The translations under genes were made by a program, and so were the position numbers. 64,000 nt of DNA from positions 178,847 to 242,846 of the forward strand of contig NZ_CANROA010000001.1 in the NCBI RefSeq assembly GCF_947632095.1, written 5' to 3'. Source of the stretch: an uncultured Microbacterium sp. GTDB lineage: Bacteria; Actinomycetota; Actinomycetes; Actinomycetales; Microbacteriaceae. Positions 17,332-28,579 of this stretch are shown here, in pieces (the stretch's first letter is position 1; the number at the start of each line of letters is the position of its first letter). The notes under the pieces were generated by a model. That model was given only the letters and a program-made list of their open reading frames with translations, was not told the origin of the DNA and did not search any database.

Positions 17332-18848
17332 CAGTTCTTTCCTCCTGCGAGCTGCGGTGCGCGGGTGAGCAGGGGGGCTCCCCACGAGTCGACGAGTGCG
17401 GTCTCGAGCGCGGCGCCCACGCGGTACAGGCGGGCGTCCTCGCGCGCCGGCGCGAGGAATTGGATGCCGACGGGCAGACCGTCGTCCTCGGCCAGGCCGG
17501 ACGGGATCGAGATGCCGGGGACGCCGGCGAGGTTCGCCGGAATCGTCGTCAGGTCGTTCAGGTACATCTGCAGCGGGTCGCCGATGCGCTCGCCGAGCTT
17601 GAAGGCGGTGGTCGGTGCCGTCGGCGTCGCGATGACGTCGACCTGGGAGAACGCCTGATCGAAGTCCTGCTGGATGAGGGTGCGGACCTTCTGCGCGCTG
17701 CCGTAGTAGGCGTCGTAGTAGCCGGCCGAGAGCGCGTAGGTGCCGAGGATGATGCGGCGCTTGACCTCGTCGCCGAAACCGGCCTCGCGGGTCGCCGACA
17801 TGACGTCCTCGACCGTCGCGCCGCCCTCAGGGGTCACGCGCATGCCGAAGCGCACGGAATCGAACTTCGCCAGGTTGCTGGAAGCCTCGGCAGGCAGGAT
17901 CAGGTAGTAGGCGGCCACACCGTACTCGAAGTGCGGGGTCGAGATCTCGACGATCTCTGCGCCCTGCTGCTCCATGAGGGCGAGCGAGGCGCGGAAGGAT
18001 GCCGCGACGCCGGGCTGGAATCCGGAATCGGGCAGCTCCTTGATGACGCCGACCTTCAGGCCCTTGAGCACGTCGCCGCGGGCGCCCTCGCGAGCGGCCT
18101 CGGCGAACGACGGCCAGGCGTCGGTCAGCGAGGTGGAGTCGTTCGCGTCATGGCCGCCGATGACATCGTGCAGGAGCCCCGAGTCGAGCACCGTACGGGT
18201 GACGGGGCCCACCTGGTCGAGGCTGGACGCCAGCGCGATCGAGCCGTAGCGGCTCACCGAGCCGTAGGTGGGCTTGACGCCGACCGTGCCGGTGACGTGG
18301 GCGGGCTGGCGGATCGATCCGCCGGTGTCCGAGCCGAGTGCGAGCGGCGCTTCGAAAGCGGCCACCGCGGCCGCCGAGCCTCCACCGGAACCGCCGGGGA
18401 TCCGATCGAGGTCCCACGGGTTGCGGGTCGGTCCGTAGGCGGAGTGCTCCGTGGAGGAGCCCATCGCGAACTCGTCCATGTTCGTCTTGCCGAGCGCGAT
18501 GAGGCCGGCCGCACGGGCACGGGCCACGACGGTCGCGTCGTAGGGCGACATGTAGCCCTCGAGGATCTTGGAACCGCTGGTGGTCGGCTGGTCCTTGGTG
18601 ACCAGCACGTCCTTGATGGCCAGCGGGACACCGGCCAGCGGGTGCAGCTGCTCCCCCGCGGCACGGGAGGCGTCGACGGCATCCGCCGCGGCGATCGCGC
18701 CCTCGTTGATGTGCAGGAAGGCGTGGACGTCGCCGTCGACGGCGGCGATGCGGTCGAGGTGGGCCTGGGTGGCCTCGCGGCTGGAGAGCTCTCCGGCGTT
18801 CAGCTTGTCGGCGAGCTCGGCCGCGGTGAGGCGGATGATGTCGGTCAC
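17331..18848 (-). CDS. gatA: Asp-tRNA(Asn)/Glu-tRNA(Gln) amidotransferase subunit A
   Basis: GatA is the glutaminase subunit of GatCAB and supplies ammonia to GatB. It has 505 residues and belongs to the amidase-signature family. The catalytic Ser-cisSer-Lys triad lies in [10 protein letters not shown] (Lys) and [32 protein letters not shown] (Ser pair), split here for the motif only. Conserved FDQVGP-like text ([13 protein letters not shown]) follows. The GTG start overlaps the gatC stop as GTGA, and the stop overlaps the gatB ATG, so the three subunits are translationally coupled. Confidence 0.97.
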   Translation of the reverse strand: MTDIIRLTAAELADKLNAGELSSREATQAHLDRIAAVDGDVHAFLHINEGAIAAADAVDASRAAGEQLHPLAGVPLAIKDVLVTKDQPTTSGSKILEGYMSPYDATVVARARAAGLIALGKTNMDEFAMGSSTEHSAYGPTRNPWDLDRIPGGSGGGSAAAVAAFEAPLALGSDTGGSIRQPAHVTGTVGVKPTYGSVSRYGSIALASSLDQVGPVTRTVLDSGLLHDVIGGHDANDSTSLTDAWPSFAEAAREGARGDVLKGLKVGVIKELPDSGFQPGVAASFRASLALMEQQGAEIVEISTPHFEYGVAAYYLILPAEASSNLAKFDSVRFGMRVTPEGGATVEDVMSATREAGFGDEVKRRIILGTYALSAGYYDAYYGSAQKVRTLIQQDFDQAFSQVDVIATPTAPTTAFKLGERIGDPLQMYLNDLTTIPANLAGVPGISIPSGLAEDDGLPVGIQFLAPAREDARLYRVGAALETALVDSWGAPLLTRAPQLAGGKN

Positions 18849-19144
18849 TGCTCTTCTCCCAGGATCGCGGTCACGCGGAAACGGCCATCCGCGGCATCCG
18901 GTGCGTTCTGCAGCACCTGCTCATGCGTCAACGTCTCACCGACCACATCGGGACGGAAGACGTTCGCGAGCGGAATCGGGTGGCTCGTCGCGGCGACATC
19001 GGCCGTTGCGACCTCCGCGACCTTCGCGATGTTGTCGACGATGGCATCGAGCTGGCCCGTGAGCCGCGTCACCTCGTCGTCGTTCAGCTGGATACGCGCG
19101 AGCACGCCGAGATGGCGCACAAGATCAGGGGTGATTTCAGACAC
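18845..19144 (-). CDS. gatC: Asp-tRNA(Asn)/Glu-tRNA(Gln) amidotransferase subunit C
   Basis: GatC is the small stabilising subunit of GatCAB, 99 residues here. Typical text is [27 protein letters not shown] near the N-terminus and [25 protein letters not shown] in the C-terminal wrap. The track begins at the GTG at 19147. I use the second GTG (19144) because TAGACT lies exactly 6 nt upstream of it, so the first GTG would probably not be transcribed. It heads the gatCAB operon. Confidence 0.93.
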   Translation of the reverse strand: MSEITPDLVRHLGVLARIQLNDDEVTRLTGQLDAIVDNIAKVAEVATADVAATSHPIPLANVFRPDVVGETLTHEQVLQNAPDAADGRFRVTAILGEEQ

Positions 19145-19150
19145 CACAAC

Positions 19151-19156
19151 AGTCTA
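19151..19156 (-). promoter_or_regulatory. -10 box for the gatCAB operon
   Basis: TAGACT on the minus strand lies 6 nt before GTG 19144, suggesting leaderless transcription. The divergent fadD -10 is about 40 bp away. Confidence 0.55.
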
Positions 19157-19193
19157 GAGCGCGCAGTGCGCAGTCACCGGTCGCGCGTCCCAA

Positions 19194-19199
19194 TATGCT
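19194..19199 (+). promoter_or_regulatory. -10 box for fadD
   Basis: TATGCT lies 7 nt before the fadD ATG. Confidence 0.55.
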
Positions 19200-19206
19200 G
19201 TGATTC

Positions 19207-20907
19207 ATGATCACGTTCGACCCCCCGCGCCCGTGGACAGCCTCGTACGCTCCGGGAGTTCCGCAAGACCTCGGTGAGATCTCCGGTTCGCTCATCGACA
19301 TCGTCCAAGCCTCCGCACGCGACTATCCGGATGCCCCGGCGCTCGAGTTCTTCGGACGCGAGACCACGTACCGCGAGCTGCAGTCGGCCATCGAACGCGC
19401 GGCCGCCGGCCTCGCCGCCCGTGGCGTCCGCGCAGGCGACCCCGTCGCGATCATCCTGCCCAACTGCCCGCAGCACATCATCGCCTTCTACGCGATCCTG
19501 CGACTCGGCGCCATCGTCGTCGAGCACAACCCGCTCTACACCCCGCGCGAGCTGCGCAAGCAGTTCTCCGACCACGGATCCAAGCACGTCATCGCGTGGA
19601 GCAACGTCGCCCACCTCGTGCAGGAGTTCCCCGCAGACCTCGCCGTCGACACGCTGATCTCCGTCGACATCACCCGGGGAATGCCCGCCGTCATGCAGCT
19701 TGCGCTGAAGCTTCCGGTGCCCTCGCTGCGTGCCAAGCGCGCCCAGCTGACGCGCCCGGTCCGCGACGCCATCAGTTGGGAGGACATCGTCTCCCACGAG
19801 CCCCTCGCCGCCCAGCATCCACGTCCGCAGACCGACGACCTGGCGATCATCCAATACACCAGCGGCACCACCGGTGACCCGAAGGGAGCCTCCCTCACCC
19901 ACCGCAACCTGCTCGCCAATGCGATGCAGGCGGTCTCGTGCATCCCGATGGTCGAGCGCGGCGCCGGCACGGTGTTCTACGCGGTGCTGCCTATGTTCCA
20001 CGCATACGGGCTCACCCTCTGCCTGACTTTCGCGATGTCTGTCGGGGCCCGTCTCGTGCTCTTCCCGAAGTTCGATCCCGATATGGTGCTCGACGTCGTC
20101 AAGAAGCGCCCCGCGACGGTCCTGCCGCTCGTGCCCCCGATCGCCGAACGCCTCCTCGCCCGTGCGCGCGAGCGAGGCATCTCCCTCGCCGGCACCGGGA
20201 TCGCGGTCTCCGGCGCGATGGCCCTCGACAAGGAACTCGTCGAGCCCTGGGAGGCCGAGACCGGCGGGATGCTCATCGAGGGCTACGGGCTCTCGGAGTG
20301 CTCCCCCGTGCTCATGGTCAACCCCGTCGATGACAAGCGCACCGCCGGAAGCATCGGTCTTCCGATGCCGGGAACCGAAGTGCGCATCGCGGATCAGGAG
20401 GACCCGTCGAAGGATGCCGCCCCCGGGCAGCCCGGCGAGCTCCTCGTGCGCGGCCCCCAGGTGTTCTCCGGCTACTACGGTCGTCCGGAGGCCACCGCCG
20501 CGGTGTTCCACGAGGACTGGTTCCGCACGGGCGACGTCGTGACGATGGACGACGCCGGATTCTTCCGCATCGTCGACCGCATCAAGGAGCTCATCATCAC
20601 AGGCGGCTTCAACGTCGCGCCCACCGAAGTCGAGATCGCGCTGCGCCAGCACCCCGACGTCACCGATGCTGCCGTCGTCGGCCTCCCGAGCAGCCACAGC
20701 GGCGAAGAGGTCGTCGCAGCCGTCGTCCTCGATGCCGGCGCGGAGCTCGACGAGCACGGCATCCGCGAGTACGTCCGCGGCATCCTGACTCCCTACAAGG
20801 TGCCGCGACGACTCTTCGTCGTCGATGAGCTGCCGAAGTCGATGATCGGCAAGGTTCTGCGCCGTCAGGTCAAGGACAACCTCCTATCGCTCACCTCGGG
20901 CAGCTGA
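19207..20907 (+). CDS. fadD: long-chain fatty-acid--CoA ligase
   Basis: This is an ANL-superfamily enzyme that activates fatty acids to acyl-CoA through acyl-AMP. It has 566 residues. Motif A7-like text is IIQYTSGTTGDPKGASLTH near residues 217-235. The acyl/adenylate loop is EGYGLSECSPV. The hinge region is WFRTGDVVTMDDAGFFRIVDR with KELIITGGFNV, and the C-terminal catalytic Lys is in KSMIGKVLRR. It is transcribed alone, divergent from gatCAB. Chain-length preference cannot be read from the sequence. Confidence 0.92.
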   Translation: MITFDPPRPWTASYAPGVPQDLGEISGSLIDIVQASARDYPDAPALEFFGRETTYRELQSAIERAAAGLAARGVRAGDPVAIILPNCPQHIIAFYAILRLGAIVVEHNPLYTPRELRKQFSDHGSKHVIAWSNVAHLVQEFPADLAVDTLISVDITRGMPAVMQLALKLPVPSLRAKRAQLTRPVRDAISWEDIVSHEPLAAQHPRPQTDDLAIIQYTSGTTGDPKGASLTHRNLLANAMQAVSCIPMVERGAGTVFYAVLPMFHAYGLTLCLTFAMSVGARLVLFPKFDPDMVLDVVKKRPATVLPLVPPIAERLLARARERGISLAGTGIAVSGAMALDKELVEPWEAETGGMLIEGYGLSECSPVLMVNPVDDKRTAGSIGLPMPGTEVRIADQEDPSKDAAPGQPGELLVRGPQVFSGYYGRPEATAAVFHEDWFRTGDVVTMDDAGFFRIVDRIKELIITGGFNVAPTEVEIALRQHPDVTDAAVVGLPSSHSGEEVVAAVVLDAGAELDEHGIREYVRGILTPYKVPRRLFVVDELPKSMIGKVLRRQVKDNLLSLTSGS

Positions 20908-20951
20908 CGCGCCCGAGGCCTGTCGCCAGGCGGCTTCCCAGGTGAAAGCGC

Positions 20952-20957
20952 TACGCT
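20952..20957 (+). promoter_or_regulatory. -10 box for the DEAD-box helicase gene
   Basis: TACGCT lies 6 nt before the GTG at 20964, the leaderless spacing. Confidence 0.55.
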
Positions 20958-20963
20958 CGGGAA

Positions 20964-22802
20964 GTGACTGCTGATCAAGACCAGACGCCCGACGCCCCGT
21001 CCACACTCGGATTCGAGGAGCTCGGCATCACCGGCCCCGTGTTGAAGGCCATCCGCGACCTCGGCTACGAGACGCCTTCGGCGATCCAGGCCGCGACGAT
21101 CCCCACCCTCCTCGGCGGCCGCGACGTCGTCGGCATGGCTCAGACCGGAACCGGCAAGACGGCCGCGTTCGCTCTGCCCGTGCTCGAACGCCTCGACGTC
21201 TCCCAGAAGACCCCCCAGGCGCTCGTGCTCGCCCCGACCCGTGAGCTCGCACTCCAGGTGTGCGAGGCCTTCGAGTCGTACTCCACGAAGATGAAGGGCG
21301 TCCACGTCCTCCCCGTGTACGGCGGTCAGGGCTACGGCGTCCAGCTGTCCGCGCTCCGTCGCGGCGTCCACGTCGTCGTCGGCACCCCCGGTCGCATCAT
21401 GGACCACCTCGCCAAGGGCACACTCGACCTTTCCGAGCTGAAGTACCTCGTGCTCGACGAGGCCGATGAGATGCTGAAGATGGGCTTCGCGGAGGACGTC
21501 GAGGAGATCCTCTCCCAGACGCCCGAGGAGAAGCAGGTCGCTCTCTTCTCCGCGACCATGCCTCCGAGCATCCGCCGCCTCGCCCAGCAGTACCTGCGCG
21601 ACGCGGAAGAGATCACGGTCAAGTCGAAGACCGCGACGAACACGAACATCACCCAGCGCTACCTGGTCGTCTCCTACCAGCAGAAGGTCGACGCCCTCAC
21701 CCGCATCCTCGAGGTCGAGAACTTCGACGGCATGATCATCTTCGTCCGCACGAAGAACGAGACCGAGACCCTCGCCGAGAAGCTGCGCGCCCGCGGGTAC
21801 TCCGCGGCAGCCATCAACGGCGACATCGCCCAGGTGCAGCGCGAGCGCAGCGTCAACCAGCTCAAGGACGGCAAGCTCGACATCCTCGTCGCCACGGACG
21901 TCGCTGCCCGCGGACTCGACGTCGAACGCATCAGTCATGTCGTCAACTTCGACATCCCGACCGACACCGAGTCCTATGTGCACCGCATCGGCCGCACCGG
22001 CCGCGCCGGCCGCACCGGTGACGCGATCAGCTTCATCACCCCGCGCGAGCGCTACCTGCTCAAGAGCATCGAGCGCGCAACCCGCCAGCAGCCCGCCCAG
22101 ATGCAGCTGCCGAGCATCGAGGACGTCAACACGACGCGCCTCGCACGCTTCGACGATGCGATCACCTCGGCACTGGCTGAAACCGGTCGCATCGAGAAGT
22201 TCCGCGACATCATCGCCCACTACGTGCGCAACCACGATGTTCCCGAGACCGACGTCGCGGCGGCCCTCGCCGTCGTCGCCCAGGGCGAATCACCGCTGCT
22301 GCTGGATGCCGACAACGATCGTCTCTCCGCCGCCGTCGAGCGCGACAACCGTCCCCCGCGCGAGCGCAACGACCGCGACCGTCCGGCCCGTGAGCCGCGC
22401 GAGCGTCGCGGTCGCGGCGACTACACTCCCTACCGCATCGAGGTGGGCCGCCGCCACCGTGTCGAGCCCCGACAGATCGTCGGTGCGCTCGCGAACGAGG
22501 GCGGTCTCGGCCGTGACGACTTCGGCGCGATCAACATCAAGCCGGACTTCTCGATCGTCGAGCTCCCCGTGACCATGGACCCCGCGGTCCTCGACAAGCT
22601 CAGCGACACCCGCATCTCGGGCCGTCTCATCGAGATCAAGCCCGACAACGGTCCGCGCGGCGGCGGTGCGCGTCGCGAAGGCGGCTACGAGCGTCGCGGA
22701 GGATACGAGCGTCGTGACGGCGGCGACCGCCGGGGCGGATACGACCGTGACCGCGGCAGCCGTGACGGCGGCTACGAGCGCAAGCCCCGCCACAAGAACT
22801 GA
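20964..22802 (+). CDS. deaD: DEAD-box ATP-dependent RNA helicase (DeaD/CsdA-like)
   Basis: This RNA helicase has 612 residues and probably acts in ribosome assembly and RNA turnover, especially in the cold. A Q-motif near residue 15 (GFEELGI) is followed by motif I AQTGTGKT, Ia PTRELALQV, II VLDEADEML, III SAT, and the second RecA domain with ARGLDVERISHV and HRIGRTGRAGR. After a helical region comes a DbpA-type RNA-binding domain (VGALANEGGLGRDDFGAINI). The basic Gly/Arg/Tyr-rich tail has repeated GGYERR units. The GTG start is supported by TACGCT 6 nt upstream. Confidence 0.95.
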   Translation: MTADQDQTPDAPSTLGFEELGITGPVLKAIRDLGYETPSAIQAATIPTLLGGRDVVGMAQTGTGKTAAFALPVLERLDVSQKTPQALVLAPTRELALQVCEAFESYSTKMKGVHVLPVYGGQGYGVQLSALRRGVHVVVGTPGRIMDHLAKGTLDLSELKYLVLDEADEMLKMGFAEDVEEILSQTPEEKQVALFSATMPPSIRRLAQQYLRDAEEITVKSKTATNTNITQRYLVVSYQQKVDALTRILEVENFDGMIIFVRTKNETETLAEKLRARGYSAAAINGDIAQVQRERSVNQLKDGKLDILVATDVAARGLDVERISHVVNFDIPTDTESYVHRIGRTGRAGRTGDAISFITPRERYLLKSIERATRQQPAQMQLPSIEDVNTTRLARFDDAITSALAETGRIEKFRDIIAHYVRNHDVPETDVAAALAVVAQGESPLLLDADNDRLSAAVERDNRPPRERNDRDRPAREPRERRGRGDYTPYRIEVGRRHRVEPRQIVGALANEGGLGRDDFGAINIKPDFSIVELPVTMDPAVLDKLSDTRISGRLIEIKPDNGPRGGGARREGGYERRGGYERRDGGDRRGGYDRDRGSRDGGYERKPRHKN

Positions 22803-22814
22803 GCTGTTCGCGCT

Positions 22815-22848
22815 GAAGCAGGACTTCCCGATCGGGAAGTCCTGCTTC
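22815..22848. terminator. bidirectional terminator between deaD and ligA
   Basis: A perfect 34-bp palindrome, GAAGCAGGACTTCCC-GATC-GGGAAGTCCTGCTTC, lies between two convergent stops and can terminate both. It ends 6 bases before the ligA stop. Confidence 0.8.
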
Positions 22849-22853
22849 GTCGT

Positions 22854-25184
<2,331 letters not shown>

Positions 25185-25249
25185 CGAGCGGCCGCCGACA
25201 TTCTCGGCGCCGAAGACGCGCTGCCTTGCCGAAGTGGCTGATCTCCTCA

Positions 25250-25255
25250 TAAGGT
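25250..25255 (+). promoter_or_regulatory. -10 box for the hydroxyacyl-CoA dehydrogenase gene
   Basis: TAAGGT has a TTGCCG element (25227-25232) about 17-18 nt upstream, a better -10/-35 pair than most here. The mRNA then has a leader with GAGGGGG before the ATG. Confidence 0.45.
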
Positions 25256-25298
25256 GCCGTGCAACGGCATCCGCCGAAACCATCTCAGAGGGGGAAAT

Positions 25299-26147
25299 AT
25301 GCAGAATCTCACGGTCCTGGGCACAGGCGTGCTCGGGTCGCAGATCATCTTTCAGTCCGCGTACTCCGGCAAGGACGTCGTCGCCTATGACATCAGCGAC
25401 GAGATCCTCCAGAAGCTGCCGGCACGCTGGGAACAGCTGAAGCCCTCGTACCTGCGCGATCTGCCCGATGCCACGCCCGAGAAGCTCGATGCCGCCGTGG
25501 CGCGCATCCGTGTCAGCAGCGATCTCACGGATGCCGTCAAGGATGCCGACCTCATCATCGAGGCGGTTCCGGAGCGTCTCGACATCAAGCAGGACACCTG
25601 GAAGAAGGTCAGCGCCGTCGCGCCCGCGAGGACGATCTTCGCAACGAACTCCTCCACTCTGCTGCCCAGTCGGATCGCTCCGTTCACCGACCGTCCCGAG
25701 AAGTTCCTCGCGATGCATTTCGCGAACGAGGTCTGGAAGTTCAACACCTGCGAGATCATGGAGCATCCCGGAACGGACGCCGCGGTGTTCGCTGCGGCGG
25801 TCGAGTTCGCCGAGCAGATCGGCATGGTCCCGATCCGAATTCACAAGGAGCAGCCCGGCTACGTGCTCAACTCGCTGCTCGTGCCCTTCCTCGCCGCCGC
25901 GGCGAAGCTGCACGTGAACGGCATCGCCGACATCGAGGACATCGACAAGGTCTGGCGCGTCTCCACCGGGGCTCCGTTGGGCCCCTTCCAGATCTACGAC
26001 GTCGTCGGCATGATGACGCCGTACATGCTCAACAAGGACAGCGCTGATCCCGACATGAAGGCATTCGCCGAGGAGCTGAAGACCGACTACATCGACAAGG
26101 GCTACCTGGGCACGTCCACGGGCCGCGGCTTCTACACCTACGGCTGA
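25299..26147 (+). CDS. 3-hydroxyacyl-CoA dehydrogenase (NAD)
   Basis: This soluble enzyme oxidises 3-hydroxyacyl-CoA to 3-ketoacyl-CoA; 3-hydroxybutyryl-CoA or a related short chain is the likely substrate. It has 282 residues, the length of a stand-alone HAD. The Rossmann motif is VLGTGVLGSQI near residues 6-16, with Asp at the end of the second strand (VVAYD). The catalytic His-Glu pair fits AMHFANEVWKFNTCEIM. The C-terminal domain ends GRGFYTYG. The start at 25299 follows GGGGGAAAT; the track ORF start at 25254 lies inside the promoter. Confidence 0.9.
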   Translation: MQNLTVLGTGVLGSQIIFQSAYSGKDVVAYDISDEILQKLPARWEQLKPSYLRDLPDATPEKLDAAVARIRVSSDLTDAVKDADLIIEAVPERLDIKQDTWKKVSAVAPARTIFATNSSTLLPSRIAPFTDRPEKFLAMHFANEVWKFNTCEIMEHPGTDAAVFAAAVEFAEQIGMVPIRIHKEQPGYVLNSLLVPFLAAAAKLHVNGIADIEDIDKVWRVSTGAPLGPFQIYDVVGMMTPYMLNKDSADPDMKAFAEELKTDYIDKGYLGTSTGRGFYTYG

Positions 26148-26174
26148 CCAGTCGGATGCCGGTGCGCACGGCCG

Positions 26175-27272
26175 TCAGGCCGTAGCAGGAACCGCCGAGA
26201 CCGTCGTATCGATCGTGAACTGACCCAGAACACGAGTGCCGAGATAGAGCACCGCGGTCTGGCCAGGCGCGACGCCATCGAGCGGGACCGACGGGACCAC
26301 CCGCACACCGGCATCCGAGACCGAGGCCTGTGCGAGCACGGGCTCGGAATGTGCGCGGATCTGCACATGGCACTCGAAATCCGGTGCGAGGGGCGCGGCA
26401 CCCGCCCACGAGTACCGCTCTCCGGAGATCTCTGCGATTGCGAGAGCCTCCTTCGGGCCGACGACCACCGTGTTCGACACGGGCCGGACCTCGAGCACGA
26501 AGCGCGGTTTGCCGTCCGCGGCCGGGACCCCGAGCTTGAGACCGCGGCGCTGACCGACGGTGAACGCGTGCGCTCCCTCGTGACTGCCCACCACCGCGCC
26601 GGACTGATCGAGGATCTCGCCGTCCGCCGCACCGACCTTGTCAGCCAGCCAACCGCGGGTATCGCCATCGGGGATGAAGCAGATGTCGTGGCTGTCCGGC
26701 TTCTGAGCCACACTCAGACCTCGCTCGGCGGCCTCTGCACGAACGAGAGCCTTCGACGGGGTTGACCCGAGCGGGAAGTACGTGTGGGCGAGCTGCTCGG
26801 CTGTGAGCACACCGAGGACGTAGGACTGATCCTTCGCATCATCGGCCGCCCGGTGCAGTTCGAGTCCGGTCTCCGTCGAGACGAGGTTGGCGTAATGGCC
26901 GGTGCAGACCGCATCGAAGCCGAGTTCGAGCGCACGCTCGAGGAGGGCTGCGAACTTGATCTTCTCGTTGCAGCGCATGCACGGGTTGGGCGTACGGCCG
27001 GCCTGGTACTCGCTGATGAAGTCGTCGATGACGTCGTCGCGGAACCGTTCGGAGAAGTCCCACACGTAGAACGGGATGCCGAGCATGTCGGAGGCCCGCC
27101 GGGCGTCCATGGCATCCTCGATCGTGCAGCATCCGCGGCTCCCGCTGCGCAGGGTTCCACCGGCGCGGGAGAGCGCGAGGTGAACACCGGTGACGTCGTG
27201 GCCCGCCTCGACGGCGCGGGCCGCGGCGACCGCCGAGTCCACTCCACCGCTCATAGCTGCCAGAATTCGCAT
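26175..27272 (-). CDS. mnmA: tRNA-specific 2-thiouridylase
   Basis: MnmA adds sulfur to U34 of Lys, Glu and Gln tRNAs. It has 365 residues. The PP-loop is [10 protein letters not shown] at residues 8-17. The first catalytic Cys is in [12 protein letters not shown] and the second is in [11 protein letters not shown]. The C-terminal beta-barrel starts near [10 protein letters not shown]. The upstream gene is a cysteine desulfurase, a plausible sulfur donor. TAGAAT sits 6 nt before the ATG, so mnmA also has its own leaderless promoter. Confidence 0.96.
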   Translation of the reverse strand: MRILAAMSGGVDSAVAAARAVEAGHDVTGVHLALSRAGGTLRSGSRGCCTIEDAMDARRASDMLGIPFYVWDFSERFRDDVIDDFISEYQAGRTPNPCMRCNEKIKFAALLERALELGFDAVCTGHYANLVSTETGLELHRAADDAKDQSYVLGVLTAEQLAHTYFPLGSTPSKALVRAEAAERGLSVAQKPDSHDICFIPDGDTRGWLADKVGAADGEILDQSGAVVGSHEGAHAFTVGQRRGLKLGVPAADGKPRFVLEVRPVSNTVVVGPKEALAIAEISGERYSWAGAAPLAPDFECHVQIRAHSEPVLAQASVSDAGVRVVPSVPLDGVAPGQTAVLYLGTRVLGQFTIDTTVSAVPATA

Positions 27273-27278
27273 GCCTCT

Positions 27279-27284
27279 ATTCTA
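27279..27284 (-). promoter_or_regulatory. -10 box for a leaderless mnmA transcript
   Basis: TAGAAT on the minus strand lies 6 nt before the ATG at 27272, in the short gap after the cysteine desulfurase stop. Confidence 0.55.
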
Positions 27285-27306
27285 CGAGCGCACCGGCGGC
27301 ACCGGC

Positions 27307-28476
27307 TCAACGCCCGTTCAGAGTTCCCGAGGCCCGCGCGTAGGCATCCACGATGACCGCGAGCACCGCATCCACGTCGGCATCACTGGAGGTGCGACCG
27401 AATGTGAACCGCAGGACGCTTCGCGCATCGTGCTCGCTGCGCCCCATCGCCATGACGACGTGCGACGGCTCGGCGACGCCGGCCTGGCAGGCCGACCCCG
27501 TGGATGCTGCGACACCGGCGACATCGAGGAGGAAGAGAAGGCTCTCCCCCACAGCGCCGGGAAAGAGGATATGCGCGTTGTTCGGCAGACGATCGATGGG
27601 ATCGCCGAGCAGCTCCGCCGCGGGAACCGATGCGAGGATCCCGGCGATCAACAGATCCCGCAGTGCGCCCAACCGCTGATTCTCCGTCACTCGCTCGGTT
27701 TCGGCGCACTCGAGCGCCGCGGCGAACGCCGCTGCCCCGGCGATGTCCTGGGTGCCGGCACGCAGACCCCTCTGCTGGGATCCGCCGTGCAGCAAGGGCG
27801 CCATCCGCGCCGTCCGCGCGACGATCAATGCCCCGATTCCGACGGGTGCGCCGACCTTGTGCCCGGCCAGACTCATGGCCACGAGGCCGCCTGCTGCGGG
27901 CGCATCCCCGCGCAGGTCTCGGAAGGACAGCGGCACATGCCCCAGTCCCGCAACGGCATCGAGGTGCATGGGCACCGCGGTCCGGCCCGCCGCCCGGGCG
28001 AGCGCGGCTGCGTCGTTCACCGTGCCGACCTCGTTGTTGGCGACCAGCGCCGTCGCCAGAGCGGCTCCCGGAAGCGCTGCGGCGAATGCGTCCGCGTCGA
28101 TGCGTCCGACGCTGTCGAGCCGCACCGGCACGCACTGCGCACCGTCGGCGACGAGCGCTCCGACGGTGTCCATGGTCGCGTGGTGCTCACCATCCGGGAG
28201 AACGATCGACCGGGACTTCTCCGCGCGAACGCGCCAGAGTCCTCGCAGCGCCGTGTTGATGGACTCCGTACCGCCGGATGTCAGCACGACCTCGATCGGC
28301 TCGCAGTCGAGCACTGCCGCGATGCGCTCGCGGGATTCCTCGAGCAGGCGACGCGCACGCTGACCTGCTCCATGAGTGGAGGCGGCGTTCCCCGGTTCCG
28401 TCGAGGCAGCGAGCCAGGCTTGACGCGACTCCGGGCGCAGCGGTGTCGTCGCCGCGTGATCGAGATAGAAGACCAT
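27307..28476 (-). CDS. cysteine desulfurase (NifS/IscS type)
   Basis: This PLP enzyme takes sulfur from cysteine as an enzyme persulfide. It has 389 residues. It begins YLDHAATTPLRPE, and has the PLP-stacking His in GEHHATMD, the PLP Lys in SLAGHKVGAPVG and the reactive Cys in TGSACQAGVAEPSHV with a long class-I-type loop. It lies just upstream of mnmA on the same strand, so 2-thiouridine synthesis is a likely use. It may also serve the SUF operon at 53.6-58.8 kb, which contains no desulfurase in this window. The ATG is preceded by GGGGGAGAG. Confidence 0.93.
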   Translation of the reverse strand: MVFYLDHAATTPLRPESRQAWLAASTEPGNAASTHGAGQRARRLLEESRERIAAVLDCEPIEVVLTSGGTESINTALRGLWRVRAEKSRSIVLPDGEHHATMDTVGALVADGAQCVPVRLDSVGRIDADAFAAALPGAALATALVANNEVGTVNDAAALARAAGRTAVPMHLDAVAGLGHVPLSFRDLRGDAPAAGGLVAMSLAGHKVGAPVGIGALIVARTARMAPLLHGGSQQRGLRAGTQDIAGAAAFAAALECAETERVTENQRLGALRDLLIAGILASVPAAELLGDPIDRLPNNAHILFPGAVGESLLFLLDVAGVAASTGSACQAGVAEPSHVVMAMGRSEHDARSVLRFTFGRTSSDADVDAVLAVIVDAYARASGTLNGR

Positions 28477-28567
28477 GTCTCAACTCTCCCCCATCACGCA
28501 CTCGTCGCGCACGTCGTTGCCGGTCGGGAGCGTTGAGGATCTCCTGCCATCGCCCCTTTCCGACAGC

Positions 28568-28573
28568 TAAAAT
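28568..28573 (+). promoter_or_regulatory. -10 box for the leaderless glgB-like gene
   Basis: TAAAAT, the best -10 match in the window, lies exactly 6 nt before the GTG at 28580. Confidence 0.6.
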
Positions 28574-28579
28574 CGAAGG

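Noticed and set aside
22680-22790. GGCTACGAGCGTCG-like repeats as a CRISPR or mobile repeat
   Set aside because: They encode the RGG/GGYERR tail of the DEAD-box helicase, in frame and without spacers.
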